A program made the translations under genes and the position numbers. The notes beneath the pieces were generated by a model. The model was not told where the DNA came from. It did no database searches and saw only the letters and a list, made by a program, of their open reading frames with translations. Below are positions 1 through 6,122 of a stretch of DNA of 17,306 nucleotides, piece by piece (the first letter of the stretch is position 1; the number at the start of each line of letters is the position of its first letter). Source of the stretch: Clostridia bacterium (GTDB lineage: Bacteria > Bacillota > Clostridia > Oscillospirales > Acutalibacteraceae); NCBI GenBank assembly GCA_900755895.1, contig CAAEIG010000048.1:1-17306 (forward strand). Reading direction: 5' to 3'.

Positions 1-27
1 CCTCCGAGAGCGTTCTGCTCTCGGAGG
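1..27. terminator. perfect hairpin, terminator-like
   Basis: An exact inverted repeat: CCTCCGAGAGC at 1-11 pairs with GCTCTCGGAGG at 17-27 around a 5-base loop. The plus-strand continuation is pyrimidine-rich (CCTGTCCTTTCTC) but has no clean T-run. The minus-strand continuation lies outside the window. It is probably the terminator of a gene to the left, in flanking chromosome. Confidence 0.5.
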
Positions 28-114
28 CCTGTCCTTTCTCTGTCTGTGGCTGGTTGTGTGGTCAGAGGTAAAAGCGAAGATTCAAATCATCAAGAATAGT
101 TGCAAAAAGCAAAG

Positions 115-150
115 AAAATATCCGCTTTTCGTCTGAAAAGCGGATATTTT
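115..150 (-). terminator. terminator downstream of the tRNA-Thr 3' half
   Basis: A long AT-flanked hairpin, with arms at about 115-129 and 136-150 around a 6-base loop. It lies directly 3' of the tRNA fragment when read on the minus strand, followed there by a T-rich stretch. This is where a tRNA terminator belongs. It suggests that bases 1-151 are the original chromosomal sequence downstream of the tRNA gene. Confidence 0.65.
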
Positions 151-151
151 T

Positions 152-196
152 TGGAGCTGCTACCCAGATTTGAACTGGGGACCTCATCCTTACCAA
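152..196 (-). other. 3' half of a tRNA-Thr(GGU) gene, probable att site
   Basis: Read on the minus strand, this is the anticodon loop TTGGTAA (anticodon GGT), the 3' strand of the anticodon stem (GGATG), variable bases AGGTC, a T-arm CCCAG-TTCAAAT-CTGGG, the acceptor strand TAGCAGC and encoded TCCA. To the right of 196 the match stops: the partner strand of the anticodon stem is absent (CTGAT where CATCC's complement is expected), and no D-arm or 5' acceptor strand follows. A tRNA fragment running exactly from the anticodon loop to CCA is the classic direct-repeat end left by tyrosine-recombinase islands. By the usual geometry the element lies to the right, with an intact tRNA-Thr beyond its far end. 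Confidence 0.8.
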
Positions 197-310
197 CTGA
201 TTGGGAGGGTGAGGTTTCCTGCTTTCGGGTGCTTTTATGCCTTTTCCAGTCCGAAGGACCATACTCTTTGGCACACTTTCGTCCATTGGTTCCGTTGTCT
301 CGTTTTCCCG

Positions 311-331
311 TGTGGGTCACGGTGTGGGTCA
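311..331. repeat. pair of 9-bp direct repeats near the att site
   Basis: TGTGGGTCA occurs at 311-319 and again at 323-331, a 12-bp period. Short direct repeats 100-150 bp inside an att core can be arm-type binding sites for a tyrosine integrase. That role is a guess. The rest of 197-338 contains no gene I would accept. Confidence 0.3.
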
Positions 332-338
332 ACCCCAG

Positions 339-584
339 CTATGAGGCAAAGGATGGACGAACCTCAGACAAGGGTGTGCCAAGGCGCTGCACCCTGTCCC
401 GCTCATAGGTGACCCGGGTCACCTCTTCGATAAACGCCTGCTCTTTCGGTGTCGCGCTTGCCCAGCGCACATCGTATTTCCGACACATCCGGAAGAAAAG
501 TGCATAGAACCGCTCCTCCTCTGGATATCTTCGGCAATACCACTCCGCATCAGACGCCGGGCGGTTGGTATTCTTATGATCCAT
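339..584 (-). CDS. small charged hypothetical protein (81 aa)
   Basis: I do not recognise a named family. The product is short, hydrophilic and rich in Arg, Glu and Tyr, with no signal peptide or membrane segment. The reading frame can begin with GTG at 593, but ATG at 584 is better placed, 8 bases after AGGAGG. The start lies about 20 bases downstream of the stop of the frameshifted GNAT-like remnant, so the two were probably one transcript. The position next to the tRNA scar suggests accessory-element cargo. The frame stays open for a stretch after the TAG, but that stretch is only a translation of att-site DNA. Confidence 0.6.
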   Translation of the reverse strand: MDHKNTNRPASDAEWYCRRYPEEERFYALFFRMCRKYDVRWASATPKEQAFIEEVTRVTYERDRVQRLGTPLSEVRPSFAS

Positions 585-602
585 ACAGGCCACCTCCTCG
601 CC

Positions 603-901
603 TTAAGTCAAATATGTGAAAAAGATCCGCTTCGCGGCTTCGTCTGCGATCAGATATTTGGGTGCGGACGGTTGGAACATCGGAAACCGTACAGCACCAA
701 AATCCCGCTCGTAATGCTTTGCCAAGGCTGTCGTTTTCGCCTCCAGCACGACATCTCCGGTCAGGCCGTTTCGATGGAGAGTTTGATGCCGTAGGCGATC
801 ATCAGCCGTCCAATCCCCGTACCATACTTAGAGAAAATTATCAACAGCGGAAGTTGCTGGTACACTTCCCTGTGCCAAGTTTTCTGAAAATGATTTTGAT
901 A
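603..901 (-). pseudogene. frameshifted GNAT-like acetyltransferase remnant
   Basis: Two minus-strand frames join into one protein-like stretch. The first reads KYGTGIGRLMIAYGIKLSIE (about 781-846), with a glycine-rich acetyl-CoA-binding-like segment. The second reads GLTGDVVLEAKTTALAKHYE and then continues through a conserved-looking end to RIFFTYLT and a stop at 603-605. The switch falls at about 768-772, where GAAACGGCCTGA gives an early stop. One extra base would restore the frame. Residues upstream of about 900 do not continue convincingly, so the N-terminus also appears lost. The GNAT assignment rests on the pattern and memory of similar mobile-element proteins. The rest of 594-944 shows nothing else. 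Confidence 0.55.
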
Positions 902-944
902 CGGTGTTGACAAAGAAATAATAAACTTCGTATAACCAATCTGA

Positions 945-1916
945 TCAAATAATGGCAAGTATAATCAAAATGAAAGGCAGGAATTGCACACGCCAAATAA
1001 AATTGAGGGCAGAAATGAAATAACACAGGCACAACATAAGATGCCCGGATAAACCGGACCTTTTTATCCGTTCCTTCACTTTTTTGCTGCGTATGATGTA
1101 CGTAATCCGATCATATAAGTTATCGACTTCCAATAATGCCTCCAATATGTGGATCCCATCCGCCTGATTAATTGGAAGAAAATTGGTACCGCCCAATATA
1201 ATATTGCTGACAGCACTCCAGAAGAAAAATGGGTTACCTGATCCTTGGCACGCAGCTACTAGGAACACACCTGCGAGCAGGAAATTGGCCTCCAAGCCCG
1301 CTCCATCGATTTGGATAATATGCTGTTTATTCTCTAAGTTTTTAGTGTCCACCATTACGTATGCCCCCGGAAGGAAGTGATCAATCATGACCCCGAACTC
1401 GTAGACGGCAGCACGATAGGAAATCCCGGCTATGGTGTGGCCTGCTTCGTGGGCAATGATTCCCAAGATGCCGCCGACAATCATCCCGGGCAGGGAGATT
1501 CCAAGCCTGGCAAAATCCGAGCATAAATAGTCGCAACTAATAGCAATTCCTATCAAAAAGGCCGGAAAGAAGAACAGCTGCAGCAGCGCATTCAGAATTC
1601 TGCAAGGTACTCGTAACTTAGTGTTTTTTTCGAAAAAGAAGATAGTCCAGTAAACAGTTCCCAACCCCCTATCGAGTATGCGAGTATGACGGAGCAGGTC
1701 CCATTGGTTCAATTCTGACACCAGAGCCTCTGCCTCTCTGCGCCGTCCTGGCGGCAGGAGTTTCTGAGGGGGTGTTTTCCCGTCCAGTTTCATGGCAAAG
1801 GACGCCATAAAGTCTGTCATAAAGCAGACCTCTTGGCTGAGAAGATTTTCGACTCGGAACCACCCCGAACCTTCCCGCTCGAAACGGATCCACTTTGCTA
1901 TCATGGGATATTTCAA
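945..1916 (-). CDS. M50-family membrane zinc metalloprotease with PqqD-like N-terminus
   Basis: This is a predicted intramembrane (site-2-protease-like) zinc protease of 323 aa. The zinc site HEAGH is at residues 156-160, in a hydrophobic helix. The second M50 motif, LPINQADG at 247-254, supplies the metal-binding Asp253. There are hydrophobic segments near 105-130, 142-165, 210-245 and 295-323. Residues 1-80 look like a PqqD/winged-helix recognition domain, an arrangement seen in proteases of peptide-maturation (RiPP) loci, but no precursor peptide or radical-SAM gene is visible here. The start is TTG at 1916, 8 bases after a G-rich ribosome site; ATG at 1904 is the alternative. The gene is visibly AT-richer than its neighbours, which suggests separate acquisition. 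A terminator just upstream makes its promoter unclear. Confidence 0.8.
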   Translation of the reverse strand: MKYPMIAKWIRFEREGSGWFRVENLLSQEVCFMTDFMASFAMKLDGKTPPQKLLPPGRRREAEALVSELNQWDLLRHTRILDRGLGTVYWTIFFFEKNTKLRVPCRILNALLQLFFFPAFLIGIAISCDYLCSDFARLGISLPGMIVGGILGIIAHEAGHTIAGISYRAAVYEFGVMIDHFLPGAYVMVDTKNLENKQHIIQIDGAGLEANFLLAGVFLVAACQGSGNPFFFWSAVSNIILGGTNFLPINQADGIHILEALLEVDNLYDRITYIIRSKKVKERIKRSGLSGHLMLCLCYFISALNFIWRVQFLPFILIILAII

Positions 1917-1944
1917 GATTTCATCCCCCTCTTTTGAATTTTGA

Positions 1945-1972
1945 AAGCCCGGCCCCGCATAGGGCCGGGCTT
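1945..1972 (-). terminator. terminator of the lipoprotein operon
   Basis: An 11-bp GC-rich stem (1945-1955 with 1962-1972) and a 6-base loop lie about 85 bases after the stop of the OmpA-like lipoprotein gene. On the minus strand a short T-run (TTT, then CAAAATTC) follows. It separates the five-gene operon from the M50 gene. Confidence 0.7.
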
Positions 1973-2057
1973 ATTGCCGCCGGACATCAAACCCACCTGC
2001 TATGTGTATCTCCCTGAAGCAACAAGCTCCAGAAGGACGGAATGATAAGTCTCCCGG

Positions 2058-3185
2058 TTATGCCTTCTCTATTTCAAGCCTAAGAACCTCCTTGGCCAAG
2101 GGGCTGTCCACCGCAGTGAGGAAAACTGCTCTGTTTTCGGCTTGGTTCTGGCTCTGTTTAGAGGTGTGGGCTTTCCCGATGCCCACACAGCTGACCTGGT
2201 CCTCCGGCACCCCCATTCCAAGCAGCAAACTTTGAACCATGCGGGACCGGGCTAGGCTTAACTCCCGGGCGTAGCTCTCATTTACTGTTTCAAGATCCGC
2301 GGCTGTGCCCACCAGAAGGAACCGGCGCGAGTCTTTCGTGAGGGCCTGGGCCACAGGGGCCAACTGCTGCTGGGCCTCATCTGGATCAGCCAGCTTATCG
2401 GAATCAGGCAAAAAACGAACTGTTAGTGAGAGATCTTGCTCCAGATCCACCGCATCCGCCGCGACCACAGAGACATAGGGGGCGTTTTCCACTTCCCCTT
2501 GGGTGGGTATATCAGTACGAAAGTTCACTTCTTCCACACCAGCTGCCTTCAGGTACGCCTCCCAGAAGTTTTTCAGGCTTTGTTTTTGCGCATTCGACAG
2601 GGCTTCTTGCTCCCCGGCTGTGTCTCCCAGGAAATACCATTCCACGTGCTGGACCCCAGTAAGGTCAGGAAGCCCGGCGCGGAGATTTTCTACTGTCTCT
2701 GCATCCAGGTCAGTTAGGTCCTCGTCCTGAAGTGCCAAGGGGGAAACTGTACTCAAAGCGCTGTGGGCCACCACCAAGACCTTCTTCTGGGCTTTTCCGG
2801 ACTGAAGCTGCCGGGCAGCCAGTTCAAAAGCACGCAGGAGGTCCGTTTCCTCCTCCTGGGCACGCTGCTCCAGCAGTGCGGCGCCTTGCTCCACGCGCTC
2901 TGCCAGTTCTTGCTCCCAGTGCTTGTCGTTCTTGCTTTCCCGGTCGCCATAGGTTACGTTTCCTGCGAGAAATGGATTCCCATCAGCGATCACCAGGGAG
3001 AAGGAACCTCCCTCCCCGCTTGCTGCCATCCGGATGTACTCCGACACCTCTTGTGCGCTCACAGCGGGATTGTTCCGCCCCCCAAGCGTGACCAGGACTA
3101 CATCGGTAGGCACAGCAGTCTCTCCCTGGCAGCCGGCCAGGAGGCACAGTGCGCCCAGCACTACAGCAACGAACAGCTTCTTCAT
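2058..3185 (-). CDS. VWA-like / OmpA-like lipoprotein
   Basis: A 375-aa exported lipoprotein. A signal peptide with lipobox LAGC puts the lipidated Cys at residue 19. Residues about 27-235 look like a Rossmann/von Willebrand-A-like fold, with hydrophobic strands TDVVLVTL and KKVLVVAHS and a helix DLLRAFELAARQLQ. Residues about 255-360 resemble an OmpA/MotB C-terminal domain: a strand LTVRFLPDSDKL, the helix LSLARSRMVQSLLLGMGV, then GIGKAH and QNQAENRAVFL, which keep the Arg and Asn-Arg positions that bind peptidoglycan in that family. It probably sits on the outer face of the membrane and holds peptidoglycan. ATG has AAGGAGG upstream. It is the last gene of a five-gene operon, 18 bases after the membrane protein gene. 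Confidence 0.75.
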   Translation of the reverse strand: MKKLFVAVVLGALCLLAGCQGETAVPTDVVLVTLGGRNNPAVSAQEVSEYIRMAASGEGGSFSLVIADGNPFLAGNVTYGDRESKNDKHWEQELAERVEQGAALLEQRAQEEETDLLRAFELAARQLQSGKAQKKVLVVAHSALSTVSPLALQDEDLTDLDAETVENLRAGLPDLTGVQHVEWYFLGDTAGEQEALSNAQKQSLKNFWEAYLKAAGVEEVNFRTDIPTQGEVENAPYVSVVAADAVDLEQDLSLTVRFLPDSDKLADPDEAQQQLAPVAQALTKDSRRFLLVGTAADLETVNESYARELSLARSRMVQSLLLGMGVPEDQVSCVGIGKAHTSKQSQNQAENRAVFLTAVDSPLAKEVLRLEIEKA

Positions 3186-3203
3186 TCTTCTCTCCTCCTT
3201 AGC

Positions 3204-4028
3204 TTAAGCAGTTATCTTATCGGGCTGATCCACAGTCAGCCGCACCTTGCTTTGACTGTTCTTCCCCTCCTGGGCCCCGGCCTTGGCTGGATCTGCCCCA
3301 GGCTGGGTCAACTCGTCCAACAGGGCAGTAGGATCCACCAACAGATCGCCGCCGCTTAGGAGCTTGTCCACTGCCTCGGTGGTGCCCAACGCCTGGGCCT
3401 GGGCCAGCCGCAGATCATACTCCGCCTGGGAGGCGGCTACTTTGACTCTCAGCACACTCAAGTGGTGCATCTGCTGGTCAAACTGGTCCGGGGAAAAGGC
3501 GGCCAGAAGGGCCTCGCTGCGCCGCACCTCCTCCGCCTCTCTGGCGGCGGCGGCCTGTACCTGCCTTTGCAGTGTTTGAACTTCGCGAAGGCGGTCCCCC
3601 ACTGGGTCCGTGCTCAGTCCAAGGAAAAAGGATAGTATGGATGTAGCTATGGGGATCAGCAGCCGGGCCCAAACGCCCCAGTTATGCCGGAGGTCACCCT
3701 CCACCATCCAGGCCATCAGCAGGAGACTGATGTAAGCAACCAGGAACACTGCGGCCATTCCCGCCAAAGTCCAGACACATCTGCGGCGGACCGCACTATC
3801 CCGGCGCCTGGGGAAGTTGAGCACCCCCGCCCCATGGTACAGGGAGGCGTCCAGGCACACCGCGACTGCCAATGAGATCAAGATGCTAGTTGCCTGGTAC
3901 TCATTGAAAAGGACTGCGCTGTACTGGTAGACACAGAGCAGGTCGGAGCAGATACAGAGGAACACGATCCCATCGGCCAGCCGGAACGGCCGTTTTACCC
4001 TATTTTGGTATAAAATATCCCGTTTCAT
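3204..4028 (-). CDS. multi-pass membrane protein with cytoplasmic coiled coil
   Basis: 274 aa. Four hydrophobic segments are visible, near residues 18-40, 46-65, 87-110 and 125-142. A long helical Glu/Arg/Ala-rich stretch (about 148-225) follows that should form a coiled coil, then a polar Pro/Gly tail. The layout recalls DUF4407-type membrane proteins, but I would not assign that family. The ATG at 4028 overlaps the previous stop as ATGA, so it is translationally coupled to the 144-aa gene. With a lipoprotein encoded directly downstream, it probably forms the membrane core of the same assembly. The function is unknown. Confidence 0.7.
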   Translation of the reverse strand: MKRDILYQNRVKRPFRLADGIVFLCICSDLLCVYQYSAVLFNEYQATSILISLAVAVCLDASLYHGAGVLNFPRRRDSAVRRRCVWTLAGMAAVFLVAYISLLLMAWMVEGDLRHNWGVWARLLIPIATSILSFFLGLSTDPVGDRLREVQTLQRQVQAAAAREAEEVRRSEALLAAFSPDQFDQQMHHLSVLRVKVAASQAEYDLRLAQAQALGTTEAVDKLLSGGDLLVDPTALLDELTQPGADPAKAGAQEGKNSQSKVRLTVDQPDKITA

Positions 4029-4456
4029 ATTGCGTCTCTCCTCCCTTCCTCCATGATCAAACTCTCTGCTTCCTTATTCAGTTGGGCCAGCCGGTCTTGC
4101 AGCAGGGCCAGCCTGACTTTGTTCTGCCCCAAGTACCCCTCTACCTCGTTTCGGATCCTCACACACTGCTTGTGGTGACTCAGACGGGCTTCATTGAGAT
4201 CCATAACAAGCTCCAACGCCCGCAGGCGCACTCCCCGCTCAAAAGGCCTCTGTTCAGGCCCAAGATCCAGCCGGTCCATAATGGCGAATGCTTGGTCCAC
4301 AGCCTGATCAAAGTCCTCCCGAGAAGCCGGTCGATAGGGTCCAGGTGTGGTCGTATGATCCGGGAACGCAAATTTGAGTTCATGCACGAGGTACTGGTGG
4401 ACCCAATCTTTCGTGGTTCGGATTCCTTTCTTCTTGAACAAACGTGGAAGCCGCAT
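4025..4456 (-). CDS. small helical hypothetical protein
   Basis: About 143 aa, with no signal peptide or membrane segment. The basic N-terminus (RLPRLFKKKG) and residues 48-144 are strongly helical and heptad-like, ending in a charged coiled-coil segment (QDRLAQLNKEAESLIMEE). Two adjacent ATGs exist. The second, at 4456, has the better 6-base spacing from AGGAGG; the first, at 4459, leaves only 3. The stop overlaps the membrane protein start (ATGA). I do not recognise the family. Its place between another helical protein and the membrane protein suggests a cytoplasmic subunit of the same complex. Confidence 0.65.
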   Translation of the reverse strand: MRLPRLFKKKGIRTTKDWVHQYLVHELKFAFPDHTTTPGPYRPASREDFDQAVDQAFAIMDRLDLGPEQRPFERGVRLRALELVMDLNEARLSHHKQCVRIRNEVEGYLGQNKVRLALLQDRLAQLNKEAESLIMEEGRRDAI

Positions 4457-4459
4457 CAT

Positions 4460-5050
4460 CTACCTCCTATCCTCTTTAAGAAGCCGGTCCATCTCGGCCC
4501 GCAGATCTTGGTTCACGCTCTGACCTGCACAGAAGCTGCGCACCACCCGGGGCAGCTCCCTTTCCAGCGCCTGGAAATAACAAGCCTTCCCGTACCGGGC
4601 CAAGCTCTGGTTCGCCTGACTGAGCGCCTGGTCCACCCGGATGTCGGCCAGGGCCGCTGTCCGGTCAATCTGGTCCCGAAGCTGGGCCAGCCGGGTGCAG
4701 GCGGCATTGATTTGGGCCGCCTGGCTCTCCCGGCGGGCGCGCAGGGCCGCAGCGGCACGAACCGCCCCGGTGGTCCGTGCCGGGCTGGGCGCCGGAGGGA
4801 CCGTGGTCTCCCGCAGGACATTTACCAGCCGCCTTGCCTCCTTCTCCAGCGGCTCCAGCTGCCGCAGCAGGCACTCCCGGACCTTGCTCTGATAGCGGTC
4901 AAAGCGGCACTGCATCCATACCATCCGGCCGCCGTAGAGGCGATGGCCATCCTCCCTCTGCGTGAGACTGACCTTGTGCAGCACCTTGTCCAACAGTCCC
5001 GACATCCTCAGGAACACGGGATTGTGCCAGCGGGGGATCTGTTTTTTCAT
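4460..5050 (-). CDS. helical, coiled-coil hypothetical protein
   Basis: 196 aa, soluble and very rich in Arg, Ala, Gln and Leu. An N-terminal segment with conserved-looking Trp, His and Tyr (about 1-60) is followed by a long helical stretch (60-110). A Pro/Ala/Thr hinge near 85-95 precedes further helices (100-190) ending in a charged tail. ATG at 5050 has GAGGAGAGGC just upstream. The stop abuts the next start (TAG then ATG). The family is not recognised. The 129 bp between this gene and the upstream 122-aa gene carry only a small inverted repeat (5150-5164). Confidence 0.65.
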   Translation of the reverse strand: MKKQIPRWHNPVFLRMSGLLDKVLHKVSLTQREDGHRLYGGRMVWMQCRFDRYQSKVRECLLRQLEPLEKEARRLVNVLRETTVPPAPSPARTTGAVRAAAALRARRESQAAQINAACTRLAQLRDQIDRTAALADIRVDQALSQANQSLARYGKACYFQALERELPRVVRSFCAGQSVNQDLRAEMDRLLKEDRR

Positions 5051-5149
5051 GCCTCTCCTCCTCGTCTTCTCCTTGCAGGCCTTGGTTTCACTCGATCTGC
5101 CCCAATCCTACCACGGCCCTGACAGATCGGGAAATCCACCTGCGGTTAC

Positions 5150-5164
5150 GGAACCGGTGGTTCC
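5150..5164. other. small hairpin in the intergenic gap
   Basis: GGAACC-GGT-GGTTCC is a 6-bp stem with a 3-base loop, followed on the plus strand by CTTTT. It lies in the 129-bp gap between the first two genes of the five-gene operon. It may be an attenuator, an mRNA processing site or nothing. No T-run follows on the coding (minus) strand. Confidence 0.25.
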
Positions 5165-5179
5165 TTTTGGCTTGCGGGA

Positions 5180-5548
5180 TCACAAGGCCCTAGTCTTGAC
5201 CTGGATGTCCAGGATCTGCTGCCAGCCCCGGTGGACGAAAGCGAACTCCGGTTCCTTCCCTCCCCCCGGCGCAGTCCGCCACCGGCCGGTGGGCACCCGC
5301 TCTCCTCTGGCCTGGAGCACCGGCTTCGGCCCCGCCATGCGCAGCAGCTGGGCCAGCTTCTCCATGGGCAGGACCGCGGCCACTGCGTCCGCCTGGTCCA
5401 GTGCAGGGCGCAGGTCCTCCATGTCCCTTACCGTGTCCGTCCAGGGCACCACCTGGACCGGAGCGCACAGGGCCCGCTCCAGGTCCGCTCTCTGTTCCTG
5501 AGACAGGAGGTGTCGGGAGATCCAGAGAACTTTCTTGGTCTGTACCAT
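5180..5548 (-). CDS. small Rossmann-like protein with SRHxLSxEQ motif
   Basis: 122 aa from ATG 5548, which follows AGGAGG by 8 bases; an in-frame ATG at 5575 has no ribosome site. It opens with a strand and turn, KKVLWISRHLLSQEQ, then an amphipathic helix RADLERAL. A strand VQVVPWTDTV, a helix, and a strand/helix DAVAAVLPMEKLAQLL follow. This is a compact alpha/beta fold in which SRH follows strand 1. The small CRISPR ancillary proteins Csx15, Csx16 and Csx20, some reported as ring nucleases, also have a strand-(S)xH-xLT-xEQ opening. Similar small proteins occur on Firmicutes mobile elements outside CRISPR loci, so the link is tentative. It is the first gene of the five-gene operon and the nearest gene on that side to array 1. 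No convincing promoter is seen upstream on the minus strand. Confidence 0.6.
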   Translation of the reverse strand: MVQTKKVLWISRHLLSQEQRADLERALCAPVQVVPWTDTVRDMEDLRPALDQADAVAAVLPMEKLAQLLRMAGPKPVLQARGERVPTGRWRTAPGGGKEPEFAFVHRGWQQILDIQVKTRAL

Positions 5549-5733
5549 GTGTCTCGCCTCCTTCTGTCTTATCATCGGCCTGTCTGGGATCGGATTCAGG
5601 GCGGCGGATCAAATTTTTTCGCTTGGGTGCGAACCAACCGTTTCCGCATGAATCATTTTTTTCGCTGCACGAAATTCACACCGGAATATTTGAAAGTTTG
5701 CTTCGCTTTTCCTCCTATATGGGGTTTAAGTAC

Positions 5734-5762
5734 TTGCAATTCTGCCACAGTTCTGCTATAGT
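5734..5762 (+). promoter_or_regulatory. sigma-A-type promoter of CRISPR array 1
   Basis: TTGCAA (5734-5739), a 17-base spacer and TATAGT (5757-5762) predict a start near 5769, about 52 bases before the first repeat. The last 15 bases before the repeat (5806-5820) resemble those before array 2. That matching layout supports a genuine leader and plus-strand transcription. Confidence 0.7.
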
Positions 5763-5820
5763 AATGGTGTCCATCACAGAGTTTCCTGACCAGAGTGGAC
5801 TTATTTTGTATTCTTTCTCC

Positions 5821-6058
5821 GGTACTGCCCATGCCCCTCACGGGGTCGGCAACGCCGCCCGACTCGATGACGATATCTCGAGGGTAAGTAATACCGCCTA
5901 TGCCCCTTACGGGGACGGCAACTAGCTGTAAATATTACAGCGTGAGTCTTTTCCGAATACCGCCTATGCCCCTTACGGGGACGGCAACATCATAGTGTAT
6001 CCAGGATCGACCACGATGGGTTAGGGAAATATAGTCTTTCCCCTCACGGGGTCGGCCC
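5821..6058 (+). CRISPR. CRISPR array 1: three repeats plus a degenerate end repeat
   Basis: 33-nt repeats lie at 5821-5853, 5890-5922 and 5956-5988. A decayed copy at about 6026-6058 keeps only the core CCCCTCACGGGGTCGGC. Spacers are 36, 33 and 37 nt, all different. Repeats 2 and 3 are identical (core CCCCTTACGGGGACGGC); repeat 1 has CTCAC and GTCGG variants shared with the end copy. The CCCC/GGGG hairpin lies eight bases before the repeat end, so Cas6 cutting at its base would leave the tag ACGGCAAC (TCGGCAAC for repeat 1). This is the normal type III 5' handle and fixes plus-strand orientation. The degenerate copy at the right end agrees with a leader on the left. Confidence 0.95.
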
Positions 6059-6068
6059 AAACAAAAAA

Positions 6069-6106
6069 CGACACACAGGTGTTCTCACACCTGTGTGTCG
6101 TTTTTT
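6069..6106. terminator. bidirectional terminator between array 1 and cas6
   Basis: A perfect 14-bp stem (6069-6082 with 6087-6100) has a TCTC loop and is followed by TTTTTT on the plus strand. It is preceded by AAAAAA at 6063-6068, which is the T-run on the minus strand. It should stop array 1 transcripts from the left and the cas operon from the right. Confidence 0.95.
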
Positions 6107-6122
6107 GCTGCTGGGTTATCCT

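Noticed and set aside
152..230. Intact tRNA-Thr gene
   Set aside because: The D-arm, the 5' acceptor strand and the 5' side of the anticodon stem are missing to the right of 196.
90..332. Integrase C-terminal tail running into the att site on the minus strand
   Set aside because: The frame follows a TAG that ends the small 81-aa gene. Nothing upstream has integrase motifs.
100..408. Plus-strand frame containing LPRFELGTSSLP
   Set aside because: The first part is only a translation of the antisense of the tRNA-Thr fragment, a known spurious product in annotations.
5653..5841. 62-aa minus-strand frame across the array 1 leader
   Set aside because: It overlaps the promoter, the leader and the first repeat. 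It has no homology I recognise and no ribosome site.
5926..5940. Inverted repeat CTGTAA-ATA-TTACAG within spacer 2 of array 1
   Set aside because: It may reflect the target sequence. As a regulatory site it has no supporting context.
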